From Terrimicrobium sacchariphilum (GTDB lineage: Bacteria > Verrucomicrobiota > Verrucomicrobiia > Chthoniobacterales > Terrimicrobiaceae), in assembly GCF_001613545.1 (NCBI RefSeq), contig NZ_BDCO01000002.1:372001-436000 (forward strand): DNA of 64,000 nucleotides, in the 5' to 3' direction. The notes beneath the pieces are model-generated. The model made no database searches, was not told the DNA's origin, and worked only from the letters and a program-made list of their open reading frames with translations. How positions within the stretch are numbered: the stretch's first letter is position 1; each line of letters begins with the position of its first letter. The translations under genes were made by a program, and so were the position numbers. Below, piece by piece: positions 25,433 to 33,924 of the stretch.

Positions 25433-25840
25433 ATGGACCCGGTTTCCCTCGGCTTGCCCCATCGCGATCCGTTTGTCTTTGTCGATCGCGTCGTGGATTT
25501 GCAGCCCGGGGAATCTGCCCGAGGCGAGAAGGTCTTTTCACCTGACGACCCGATGTTTCGCGGTCATTTTCCCGGCGATCCACTGGTGCCTGGCGTCATT
25601 CTCACCGAGGCGCTCGCCCAGATGGCGGGAATCGCCGGAGGCGGCGATGGGCGGCGCTTTTTGCTCTCGGCCATTCGATCGATGAAATTTCCTTCCGCTG
25701 CGCGACCGACGCAGATCATCGCCCTTCGAGCCCGTCGGACCGGGGCAATGGGAGGCTTGTGGATGTTCGATGTTTCCGCCCGGGTGGGTGAGGTGGTGGT
25801 CGCCGAGGGACAGGTCGTTTTGAACGAGGTGACGGCATGA
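25433..25840 (+). CDS. FabZ-like 3-hydroxyacyl-ACP dehydratase
   Basis: The 135-aa hot-dog fold protein carries the catalytic pair in FRGHFPGDPLVPGVILTEAL (His of GHFPG and the later Glu of LTEAL), with LPHRDPFVFVDRV near the N-terminus. FabZ removes water from 3-hydroxyacyl-ACP in fatty acid elongation. The context is unusual: it heads a chain of four genes whose ends overlap by four bases with the next start (TauE/SafE, DUF1634, MFS) and is not near fab genes. A second dehydratase with a special substrate is possible. Confidence 0.84.
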   Translation: MDPVSLGLPHRDPFVFVDRVVDLQPGESARGEKVFSPDDPMFRGHFPGDPLVPGVILTEALAQMAGIAGGGDGRRFLLSAIRSMKFPSAARPTQIIALRARRTGAMGGLWMFDVSARVGEVVVAEGQVVLNEVTA

Positions 25841-26676
25841 CGGACCCGCTCTTTGCCATTTCCATTGCCGTGGTGGCACTCTTTGCCGGGTTGATCGGCT
25901 CCCTCATCGGGCTGGGCGGCGGAGTGATCATCACCCCGCTGCTGGTTCTCGGGTTTGGCATCGATATTCGCTACGCGATGGGAGCCGCGCTGGTCTCCGT
26001 GATTGCCACCTCGTCCGGAGCGGCAGCCGCCTACCTGCGCGACGGAATTTCCAACATGCGCATCGGCCTCTCCCTGTGCGTGGCGACCACGATCGGCGCG
26101 GTCGGCGGAGCCATGGCGGCGACGGTGCTGCCGCAAAATACGCTCTCCATCATTTTCGGCGTCGCTCTGCTCTCCACCGTTGCCCTTTCGTTGGGGAATA
26201 AAAAGCCCAAGGCGCAGGTCGAGGACAAGTCCGACCCTCTCGCGGTGAAGCTGAATCTGCCCGGCTCCTTTCCCACGCCGCAGGGAATGCAGCAGTACAC
26301 CGTGCACCGGTTCATCCCCGGCTTTCTCATGATGGGTGTGGCAGGCATCCTCTCCGGGCTGCTGGGCATCGGCTCCGGCGCGTTCAAGGTGGTGGCGATG
26401 GATCAGATCATGCGCATCCCGTTCAAGGTCACGACGGCGACGAGCAATTTCATGATCGGCGTCACCGCCGCAGCCAGCGTGGGCATCTATCTGAAGCGCG
26501 GCTATCTCGATCCGGCACTGGTCGCGCCGGTGTCGCTGGGCGTGCTGGTCGGAGCTTTTCTCGGAGCGCGGCTGCTTTCCGTGGCTCCGGTGAAAATCCT
26601 CAAGATGATCTTTCTCGTGATGGTGTCCCTTATCGCCGTGCAGATGATCCTGCGCGGCAGCGGAGTTTCCCTATGA
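25837..26676 (+). CDS. TauE/SafE-family membrane transporter
   Basis: This 279-aa protein has about eight membrane segments in two related halves. The family motif is seen as GSLIGLGGGVIITPLLVL near residue 21 and repeated as GILSGLLGIGSGAFKVVAMD near 170. TauE/SafE proteins export sulfite, sulfoacetate or related anions. The start overlaps the FabZ-like stop by four bases, and its stop overlaps the DUF1634 start. DUF1634 proteins commonly accompany this transporter family. Confidence 0.91.
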   Translation: MTDPLFAISIAVVALFAGLIGSLIGLGGGVIITPLLVLGFGIDIRYAMGAALVSVIATSSGAAAAYLRDGISNMRIGLSLCVATTIGAVGGAMAATVLPQNTLSIIFGVALLSTVALSLGNKKPKAQVEDKSDPLAVKLNLPGSFPTPQGMQQYTVHRFIPGFLMMGVAGILSGLLGIGSGAFKVVAMDQIMRIPFKVTTATSNFMIGVTAAASVGIYLKRGYLDPALVAPVSLGVLVGAFLGARLLSVAPVKILKMIFLVMVSLIAVQMILRGSGVSL

Positions 26677-27044
26677 CCGACGAAAAAATCCAGAGCCTCC
26701 TCGCCCGCGTGATGGTCGGCGGCGTCATTATCTCGGGCATCATCATCTTCAGCGGGCTCACGTGGTATCTCGCCACCCACATCGGCGTGCCGCCGGGCGA
26801 CCATGTCTTCAGCGGAGAGCCGAAGTACTTCGAATCCTTTGGCGGGATGATTCGACGTGCGTTTTCCTGGCACGAGTTTGGGGAGCGTCGCAGTGTGATC
26901 ATGGTCGGCATCGTCCTTCTGCTGTTCAATCCCATCGTCCGGGTGGGGTTGGCGGTGGCGGGGTTCTTTGCCCAGAGGGATTGGCAATATTGCGCCATCA
27001 GCGCCCTTGTCTTCGCGGTGCTGGTGTTTAGTTTCTTTGCGTGA
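26673..27044 (+). CDS. DUF1634 membrane protein
   Basis: The 123-aa protein has three hydrophobic segments (ARVMVGGVIISGIIIFSG, a middle VIMVGIVLLLFNPIVRVGLA and a C-terminal ALVFAVLVFSFFA). DUF1634 members are small membrane proteins encoded beside TauE/SafE transporters, as here, where starts and stops overlap by four bases. A role as accessory subunit is inferred from that conserved neighbourhood. The stop overlaps the GTG start of the following MFS gene. Confidence 0.87.
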   Translation: MTDEKIQSLLARVMVGGVIISGIIIFSGLTWYLATHIGVPPGDHVFSGEPKYFESFGGMIRRAFSWHEFGERRSVIMVGIVLLLFNPIVRVGLAVAGFFAQRDWQYCAISALVFAVLVFSFFA

Positions 27045-28627
27045 GCAGTTCGACGTCTCCCGGTTTGTCGGCCCCGCTGAAGATAGCGGCCTTCCGCAAC
27101 CTCTGGATGGCGAACATCGTTTCCAACGTCGGCACGCTCATGCAATCCGTCGGCGCGGCGTGGCTGATGACGTCGCTGACGTCCTCGACCACCCTGGTGG
27201 GATTGGTCCAGACGGCGTCCACGCTGCCGGTTTTTCTCGTGGGATTCCTCGCCGGGGTATTGGCCGATACGGTGGAGCGCAAGCGGCTCCTCTTCTGGTC
27301 GCAGCTCTGGATGCTCGTCGTGGCCCTGGTGCTGGCGGTCATTACGTGGATGGGGCTGATCACGCCATGGGTTCTGCTCGGGCTGACCTTCGCGCTGGGA
27401 TTTGGGGCGGCCATCAGCCTTCCAGCCTGGCAGGCGACGGTGCAAGACATGGTGCCTCGGGAATCGGTCCCTGCGGCGGTTTCGCTTAATAGCATAGCCT
27501 TCAACGTGGCGCGCGCCGTGGGTCCTGCCATCGGTGGCGTGCTGGTGGCGGCAACCGGGGCGGCCAGTGCGTTTTTCGTGAATGCCGTCTCGTTCGTAGC
27601 CGTGATCGGAGCGGTGACGACCTGGAAACCTGCCGCCCGGCAAAAGTCGCGGTTGAGCGAGGATATGTTCGGCGCGCTCCGAGCCGGCTTTCGTTACCTG
27701 ATCCACTCAAAGCGCCTGCAAAGCCCGATCATTCGCGCCTCGGCGTTCAACTTCTTTGCCTCGGTCGTCTGGCCACTGGGACCGCTTTATGCCAGGGACG
27801 TCCTACACACGACGGCCAGCGGGTTCGGCCTCCTGCTCGCGTTCTTCGGTACGGGGTCCATTGTCTCGGCGCTGCTCGTACCCCGTTTGCGCAGCGTGAT
27901 GCAGCTCGAGCGTATCCTGGCAGTGGGATCGATGATTTCGGCGAGTTCCCTCATCGGGCTGGCTTTCGCTCACGAATTCTGGGTGGCGGCGGTGGCGATT
28001 TTCTTTGCTGGAACCGCCTGGGTCGGTGTGCTGGTGAATTTCAATGTGGCGACCCAGACCGCCGTTCCGGCGTGGGTGCGCGGCAGGGCGCTTTCGTTTT
28101 ATCTCCTCGCCTTCCAGGGCGTGCTGGCCTTGGGTGGCCTGCTTTGGGGCTATCTCGCGGGTCATATCGGCATCGCCCCGTGTTTCCAGGTTGCCGCCGG
28201 GGGGTTGGTTGTCGGGCTGATCCTGACCCGGTATTTCCCGATTTCTCTCAACGAAGACGTCGACCTGCGCCCGTCCATGCACTGGCCGGAGGTGCACGAG
28301 AGCATCGACCTCGATGTCGAAGACGGCCCGGTGTTGGTCCTGGTGGAGTTTCAGATCGCCCCCGAGAGAGCCGACGCCTTCCGGGAAACCATGCGGGGCA
28401 TGCGCGAGCAGAGGATGCGCAATGGTGCGCATCGCTGGCGGCTTTATCAGGACATCCAGGACCCCCAGCGGTTCGTGGAGCTTTTCCGGGTTGATTCCTG
28501 GGGCGAGCACCTCCGGCAGCATGAGCGCCTGACCGTGACCGATCTCGAGGTGCAAACCGCAGCGCTGGCATTCCATGAGGGCCCGGAGAAACCTCGCGTC
28601 CATCATTACCTCAACATCGAGGGATGA
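27041..28627 (+). CDS. MFS_3-family exporter with C-terminal ABM-like domain
   Basis: The 528-aa protein has a 12-helix major facilitator core with the ENTS/MFS_3 pattern (FRNLWMANIVSNVGTLMQSV near the start, SLNSIAFNVARAVGPAIGGV near 148). From about residue 430 a soluble domain follows (PVLVLVEFQIAPERADAF, RMRNGAHRWRLYQD, HERLTVTD) that resembles antibiotic-biosynthesis-monooxygenase-type ferredoxin-like folds. This extension is seen in MFS_3 proteins. The GTG at 27041 overlaps the DUF1634 stop (GTGA). Substrate unknown; efflux of a small organic compound is the family expectation. Confidence 0.87.
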   Translation: MSSSTSPGLSAPLKIAAFRNLWMANIVSNVGTLMQSVGAAWLMTSLTSSTTLVGLVQTASTLPVFLVGFLAGVLADTVERKRLLFWSQLWMLVVALVLAVITWMGLITPWVLLGLTFALGFGAAISLPAWQATVQDMVPRESVPAAVSLNSIAFNVARAVGPAIGGVLVAATGAASAFFVNAVSFVAVIGAVTTWKPAARQKSRLSEDMFGALRAGFRYLIHSKRLQSPIIRASAFNFFASVVWPLGPLYARDVLHTTASGFGLLLAFFGTGSIVSALLVPRLRSVMQLERILAVGSMISASSLIGLAFAHEFWVAAVAIFFAGTAWVGVLVNFNVATQTAVPAWVRGRALSFYLLAFQGVLALGGLLWGYLAGHIGIAPCFQVAAGGLVVGLILTRYFPISLNEDVDLRPSMHWPEVHESIDLDVEDGPVLVLVEFQIAPERADAFRETMRGMREQRMRNGAHRWRLYQDIQDPQRFVELFRVDSWGEHLRQHERLTVTDLEVQTAALAFHEGPEKPRVHHYLNIEG

Positions 28628-28723
28628 AACTCGTCGGGAAAGTGACTTTTTCTTGCCGAACGAAGGCCGCGCACCGATACCTTTTCCGAGTCAAACGGGC
28701 TGTCCGGGCGAAAAATAACTACG

Positions 28724-30352
28724 ATGAGTTCAACAGCAACTGAAGTTCCAATGCTGAACGTGCAGGTGGATGGGGAGTGGAAACAATTCCCCAAGGGCAC
28801 GCGCTTGATTGATGCGTGTATGAAGAGCGGGAGTTATGTCCCGCATTACTGCTATCATCCGAAGCTCAGTACACCCGGTAACTGCCGCATGTGTCTCGTC
28901 GAAATGGGCATGCCCAAGATGACCCCGGATCGCAAGCCGATCCTCGGTCCCGACGGTCGTCCCGAAATCGGCTGGAGCCCGCGTCCCGCCATTTCCTGCG
29001 CCACCGAGGTGAGCGAGGGCATGGCCGTGCGCACCGCCTCCCCGCTCGTCGAGGAGTGCCGCAAGGGCGTGATGGAGTTTCTGCTCATCAACCACCCGCT
29101 TGACTGTCCGATTTGCGACCAGGCTGGCGAATGCCGCCTGCAGGAGTTTTCCGTTGAGTACGGCAAGAGCGACAGCCGCTTCGTCGAGGAGAAGGTCAAG
29201 AAGCCCAAGCGCCAGGATATCGGGCCGCGCATTGTCCTCGACGACGAGCGCTGCATCATGTGTTCCCGCTGCATCCGCTTCATGCAGGAAGTGGCGAAGG
29301 ACGATGTGCTCGGCTTCGTCAACCGCGGCAGCTACACGACCGTTACGGTTTACCCCGGGCGCACGCTCGATAACAACTACTCGCTCAACACCGTCGACAT
29401 CTGCCCCGTCGGCGCGCTGACCTCGAAGGATTTCCGCTTCAGCATGCGCGTGTGGTTCCTTCGCGAGACCAAGTCGATCGATGTCAACTGCGGCCTCGGC
29501 ACGAACATCCTCATCGGCAGCCGCGAAAACACGATCTACCGCATCACCCCGCGTGAGAACGAAGCGGTCAACTCGTGCTGGATGCCCGACAGCCATCGCC
29601 TGAATTTCCATTACGTCAACAGCCCCGAGCGTCTGACCGAGCCGACCGTGAAGGGTCGCACGTCGACGACGTGGAAGGAGGCCGTCCAGGCCGCCGCCGA
29701 CCTGATCAAGAAAGACCCGGCCACGACCGCAATCATCGCCTCGGCCCGCATGACGAACGAAGAGCTCTTCCTCACCCGCCGGTTTGCCCAGGCGGCTGGA
29801 GTGGAGAAGTTCGATGTGCTCCCGCGCCCGCAGAAGGGTGATGGATTCCTTATCTCCGAAGACGGAAACCCGAATACCTCGGGCGCCAAGCTCCTCGGTC
29901 TCGCCACCGGCAAGCTTTCCGAGATCGCCGCAGGCGTTGCCAGTGGCTCGATCAAGACGCTCGTCGTCCTCGGTGAAGATGCCACGGACTGCGGCATCTC
30001 CGAAGCGGATCTCGCCAAGCTCGATGCCCTGGTCGCCACTGGTATCCTCGGTACCAAGACCACTGCCGCCGCCAAGGTCGTCCTCCCGACGGCCTCGTGG
30101 GCGGAGAAGCGGGGCTCGATGATCAACATCAAGGGCCGCCTCCAGCGGCTCAACCAGGCCATTCCTTCGCCGGGCAAGGCTCGCGACGACTGGGAGGTCC
30201 TGCGTGACCTCACGCAGGCCGTCGGCGGCTCCAACGGCATTTACACCATCGACGAAGTCTTCAAGCAGCTCGCTGCGGAGGTCGCGCCCCTGAATGGCCT
30301 GACCCTCTCGAAGATCGGCGACCTCGGTGTCCAGCTCACTCTGCCATCATGA
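28724..30352 (+). CDS. nuoG: NADH-quinone oxidoreductase subunit G
   Basis: NuoG is the large Fe-S subunit of the complex I electron-input module. In this 542-aa protein the 2Fe-2S ligands are Cys43, Cys54, Cys57 and Cys92. The His/Cys 4Fe-4S site is His124 with Cys128, Cys131 and Cys137 (HPLDCPICDQAGEC). A further 4Fe-4S site is Cys177, Cys180, Cys183 and Cys227 (CIMCSRCIRF and DICPVGAL). The remaining C-terminal part is a short molybdopterin-oxidoreductase-like domain, so the protein is smaller than the roughly 900-aa E. coli NuoG. Its stop overlaps nuoH by four bases. Confidence 0.94.
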   Translation: MSSTATEVPMLNVQVDGEWKQFPKGTRLIDACMKSGSYVPHYCYHPKLSTPGNCRMCLVEMGMPKMTPDRKPILGPDGRPEIGWSPRPAISCATEVSEGMAVRTASPLVEECRKGVMEFLLINHPLDCPICDQAGECRLQEFSVEYGKSDSRFVEEKVKKPKRQDIGPRIVLDDERCIMCSRCIRFMQEVAKDDVLGFVNRGSYTTVTVYPGRTLDNNYSLNTVDICPVGALTSKDFRFSMRVWFLRETKSIDVNCGLGTNILIGSRENTIYRITPRENEAVNSCWMPDSHRLNFHYVNSPERLTEPTVKGRTSTTWKEAVQAAADLIKKDPATTAIIASARMTNEELFLTRRFAQAAGVEKFDVLPRPQKGDGFLISEDGNPNTSGAKLLGLATGKLSEIAAGVASGSIKTLVVLGEDATDCGISEADLAKLDALVATGILGTKTTAAAKVVLPTASWAEKRGSMINIKGRLQRLNQAIPSPGKARDDWEVLRDLTQAVGGSNGIYTIDEVFKQLAAEVAPLNGLTLSKIGDLGVQLTLPS

Positions 30353-31596
30353 ACCTGTCCGCCCTAGCGATGCAGCCCGAGATTTTTCTCGCCTGGACAT
30401 CGATCATCAAAACCCTCGTCATCGTCTTCGGAATCGTCCTTCCGATCGTTTCGCTCACGGTGTTTGCGGAACGCAAGGTCTGCGCCTTCATCCAGGATCG
30501 CGTCGGCCCGAACCGTGTCGGTCTCCCGACCACGATTCTCGGCTTTAAGAAGGACATCCGCCTGCTGGGTCTTGGCCAGATGATCGCCGATCCGATCAAG
30601 CTGCTCCTCAAGGAGAACTTCATCCCCAACAGCGTCAACAAGTTCTACTACTACATCGCCCCCAAGCTGGCGATGATCCCGGCGCTGCTCGTTCTCGCCG
30701 TGTTGCCCTTTGGCCCGAACGTGTTCTTTGGCGACATCAAGGTCCCGCTCATGGTGGCCAATGTCGATATTGGCATCCTCTGGGTGTTCGCGATTTCCTC
30801 GCTGGGCGTCTACGGCATCGTGCTCGCCGGCTGGGCCTCGAACTCGAAGTACCCCTTCCTCGGCGGCATTCGCTCGAGTTCACAAATGATTTCCTACGAG
30901 CTTTCGCTCGGCCTTTCCGTCATCCCGGTCTTCCTCATTGTCGGTACACTGAACATGCAGGAAATCGTGATGTGGCAGCGTGAGAACGGCTGGATGGTTG
31001 CTCCGTTCTGGCCCAAGGGCTTCAGCCTTGAGCAGCTTCTCCATGGCGATTTTGCTGCGATCGGCGCTTCCTTTGCCGCCGGATTCTCCGTTCAGCGCCT
31101 GCTGATCTGGCTCCCGATGGTGATCTCGTTCATCATCTTTCTCATCGCGATGTTCGCGGAGACCAACCGCGTGCCGTTCGATCTTCCCGAGGCCGAGCAG
31201 GAGCTCGTCGGTGGTTATCACACCGAGTACTCCTCGATGGGCTTCGCGCTCTTCTTTCTCGGTGAATATGCGGCGATGGCAGCTGGTTCCGGCGTGATCG
31301 TCACGCTGTTCCTCGGCGGCTGGAGCCTGCCCTTCATCCCGGATGGCAGCGCAACGTCATTCTTCGGCATCCCTTTCATTCCCGCCTGGGGCGCGAGCCT
31401 TATCTGGGGGCTGATCGGCATGACCATCTTCCTCGCGAAGATTGCCGCCATGCTGTTTCTCTTCATCTGGGTCCGCTGGACGCTCCCGCGTTTCCGCTAC
31501 GACCAGTTGATGAAGCTCGGCTGGTACTTCTTCTTCGAGCTGGCGCTGGTGAACATCTTCATCACCGCGCTGATCCTCGCCCTCGTAAAGTTCTAG
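30349..31596 (+). CDS. nuoH: NADH-quinone oxidoreductase subunit H
   Basis: NuoH is the membrane subunit at the quinone-binding interface of complex I. The 415-aa protein has about eight to nine membrane segments. Conserved parts are FAERKVCAFIQDRVGPNRVG near residue 40, ADPIKLLLKE near 80, and the loop RVPFDLPEAEQELVGGYHTE near 269 followed by YSSMGFALFFLGEYA. It overlaps nuoG, but no other nuo gene follows in the window, so the remainder of complex I must lie elsewhere. Confidence 0.95.
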   Translation: MNLSALAMQPEIFLAWTSIIKTLVIVFGIVLPIVSLTVFAERKVCAFIQDRVGPNRVGLPTTILGFKKDIRLLGLGQMIADPIKLLLKENFIPNSVNKFYYYIAPKLAMIPALLVLAVLPFGPNVFFGDIKVPLMVANVDIGILWVFAISSLGVYGIVLAGWASNSKYPFLGGIRSSSQMISYELSLGLSVIPVFLIVGTLNMQEIVMWQRENGWMVAPFWPKGFSLEQLLHGDFAAIGASFAAGFSVQRLLIWLPMVISFIIFLIAMFAETNRVPFDLPEAEQELVGGYHTEYSSMGFALFFLGEYAAMAAGSGVIVTLFLGGWSLPFIPDGSATSFFGIPFIPAWGASLIWGLIGMTIFLAKIAAMLFLFIWVRWTLPRFRYDQLMKLGWYFFFELALVNIFITALILALVKF

Positions 31597-31623
31597 GGCG
31601 TCATTTGACCCTCTCATGCTAGG

Positions 31624-32256
31624 ATGGCGGCGGTGCAAAGCGCTCCCGCCATCTTCGAGAAGTCCTTTCGCGAACACGACCGCCATTGTGTTATCGCGTC
31701 GGTCCTGAGCCTCATCGGCGCGTGGTTCAGCTGGCTCCTTTTCGGGACGGTGTATTGTGGTGCAGTCATTCTTTTCGAGACCGTCCGCACGGGAAACCCC
31801 GGTCTCCAACGAGTCGCCAACGTCTATTGGGTGGTGGGAGCGGGCATTGTCCTGATCCTTTTTGTCTGGACTTCGATCGATCGGTTTCGCCGTCTGTACC
31901 AGCCGCCTCCAGATCGTTCCATCATCGGCTGGCATTTGTTCGCAGATGTCCTCCTCTGGCCTCCCAGGCTGACCTATGCCGTCGCGGACAATATGGCCCT
32001 CAGAACTCACGCCGATGCGCGGATGATCGGCGAGGCGTGGCGATTGCTTGAGGTGATCGTACGGCGCGAGCGGGCGCCTCGCTCTGTTTTGACGTATGAT
32101 TTTCCCGATGACGTAGTCCTGGACAAGCTGCTACGGGCGCTCCAGCTGACCGGCTGGATCGATCTCTATCGCGGGGAACAGGACTGGTATTATCGCATCC
32201 GGACCGACGCGGAGGAAGCCTTGCGCCAAGGGGGCACGCAGGAAGAACCGGCCTAG
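31624..32256 (+). CDS. Membrane protein of unknown function
   Basis: I do not recognise this 210-aa protein. Two hydrophobic segments lie in the first half (VIASVLSLIGAWFSWLLFG and VYWVVGAGIVLILFVW). The second half is soluble, with a winged-helix-like look (SVLTYDFPDDVVLDKLLRAL, GWIDLYRGEQDWYYRI). It begins 27 bases after nuoH and may be co-transcribed. Its stop overlaps the stop of the convergent cytochrome c assembly gene by four bases. Confidence 0.7.
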   Translation: MAAVQSAPAIFEKSFREHDRHCVIASVLSLIGAWFSWLLFGTVYCGAVILFETVRTGNPGLQRVANVYWVVGAGIVLILFVWTSIDRFRRLYQPPPDRSIIGWHLFADVLLWPPRLTYAVADNMALRTHADARMIGEAWRLLEVIVRRERAPRSVLTYDFPDDVVLDKLLRALQLTGWIDLYRGEQDWYYRIRTDAEEALRQGGTQEEPA

Positions 32257-33872
32257 CTGGTCACAACCTGCTCCTCAGCCTTGGAGCGCGATTTCGCTCC
32301 CGGGGATGAACGGAGCGTGCGATTTCTGGCGAACGCCGCGGCCACGAAGACGAGTTCCGCAGCGACAAAGGCGAGCGCCCATCCGAAGCCGCCGGTGCCG
32401 AATCCGTAACTATGCAGGCCGACGCCGAGGACGAAGTTCACTCCATACCACGCCATGAGGACGGCGAGGAAGGAAATCACCGAGCCAACCGCCATGCCGA
32501 AGCCGCCCCAATACCCGGCGATGCGCCCATGGAGGACGATGAGGTAGCCGAGCAGGGTGATGAGCGCCCAGGTTTCCTTCGGGTCCCAATCCCAGAAGCG
32601 ACCCCAGGAGTAGTTTGCCCAGACGCCGCCCAGGATGGTTCCCGTGGCGAGGAGGAGCACGCCGACCTGGAGAGTGCGGTATAGGTAATTGTAGATCGGA
32701 GCGGCTGGTTTTTTCCCGGCCAGGATCTGGATGAGTGCGATGTGCGCGATCCCGAGAGCGAGGGCAAAGGCAGCGTAGCTGAGCGTGATGCTCAGCACGT
32801 GAGTGGTGAGCCAGAAGTTATTGCGCAGGACAGCAGTGAGGGGATTAATTGCCGGGCTGAGGGCGATCGTCTGGGTGTCGGCCAGGATGAGCGAGACCAC
32901 GGCGACGGGGATCGCTCCGAGCAGAAAGTACCGGCTGCGATAAATCGCCTCGAAGATGAGGGCAAACAGCACGGTGCCAAAGGCCACCCAGAGGATTGAC
33001 TCGTACATGTTTGTCACCGGGGCTCGGCCCGCGATGAGAACACGGGAGGTGAACCCGGCGATCTGGAAAAGAAGTCCGGCTACGGCCAGAGCCCATGTCG
33101 CCTTGTAGGCGAGCGGAAAACGGAATGAGAGGCTCAAGGAGAGACCCGCGCCGAGGTAAAGGATCCAGGCCCAGCGAAAGGGGTGGAGCTTTTGGTAGAT
33201 CAACTCCAGACTGATCCGCCATGCAGGCGGCTGGAGGGCGGGTTCCGCGGCGGCCCACTGGGTTTTCAGCTTGAGGCTTTCCGTACGGAAGGCCTCGGCA
33301 TCATTGCGGATCAAGGCATCGCGAAGAGCGGAGACCTGATCGGCGGGAACGGCGAACCAGGGAGATTCTTCGCCCCGGGGATTGGCGATAAAGCGAAAGG
33401 CGGAACCATTGACCAGCGATTCAAACTCGGCCAGCTGCATGCCGACATCCGACGCCTCCTTGGGCAGTCCGGAGAGGCGCGCTGAGCCGGGTTTCATGCG
33501 CAGGGTCTGCGCTTCGCTGAGGAGTTGACGCAGTTGAGGGTTTGTCTCGAGGTCCTGATAAGCGAAGAGCTTCTGCATCGGATCGAGGCCGATAGCCTTC
33601 TTCAGATCGCGATTGTTGATCAGGATGAGGGGTTTGGTCTCCCAGCCCGCCGGGTTGAGCCAGAGAGTGGTCACCAGCTCCGGCGCGGACCACCTGCGAC
33701 CATCGATCGAGACAGCGGTCTTGCCCGCGAGGGCGAGCGTAGTCTCCTGGGCAAAAACGAGATACGGCTTTTTACGGCCCTGTTCCTGGATGGGAACTCC
33801 TTCCAGCACAGAGAAATCCGCCGCCACGCAGGCGGTCACACCGAGGAGGAGAGCGAGGACGGATCGGAGCAT
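32253..33872 (-). CDS. ccsA: CcsA/ResC-type cytochrome c biogenesis protein
   Basis: The C-terminal 300 residues form a multi-pass haem-handling domain with the WWD signature WGRFWDWDPKETWALITLL and histidine-bearing loops (TTHVLSITLSYAAF, VGLHSYGFG). CcsA delivers haem to apocytochromes in system II. The ATG at 33872 follows a signal-like stretch (MLRSVLALLLGVTACVAA) and gives 539 aa. An N-terminal part of about 230 residues precedes the membrane core, so the protein is longer than a minimal CcsA. The usual partner ResB/Ccs1 is not adjacent. Confidence 0.87.
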   Translation of the reverse strand: MLRSVLALLLGVTACVAADFSVLEGVPIQEQGRKKPYLVFAQETTLALAGKTAVSIDGRRWSAPELVTTLWLNPAGWETKPLILINNRDLKKAIGLDPMQKLFAYQDLETNPQLRQLLSEAQTLRMKPGSARLSGLPKEASDVGMQLAEFESLVNGSAFRFIANPRGEESPWFAVPADQVSALRDALIRNDAEAFRTESLKLKTQWAAAEPALQPPAWRISLELIYQKLHPFRWAWILYLGAGLSLSLSFRFPLAYKATWALAVAGLLFQIAGFTSRVLIAGRAPVTNMYESILWVAFGTVLFALIFEAIYRSRYFLLGAIPVAVVSLILADTQTIALSPAINPLTAVLRNNFWLTTHVLSITLSYAAFALALGIAHIALIQILAGKKPAAPIYNYLYRTLQVGVLLLATGTILGGVWANYSWGRFWDWDPKETWALITLLGYLIVLHGRIAGYWGGFGMAVGSVISFLAVLMAWYGVNFVLGVGLHSYGFGTGGFGWALAFVAAELVFVAAAFARNRTLRSSPGAKSRSKAEEQVVTS

Positions 33873-33924
33873 CGGCCGAAAAGGTTGCCCGGCCAAGCCC
33901 ATAGCGCAAGCAAAAGCGGACCGT

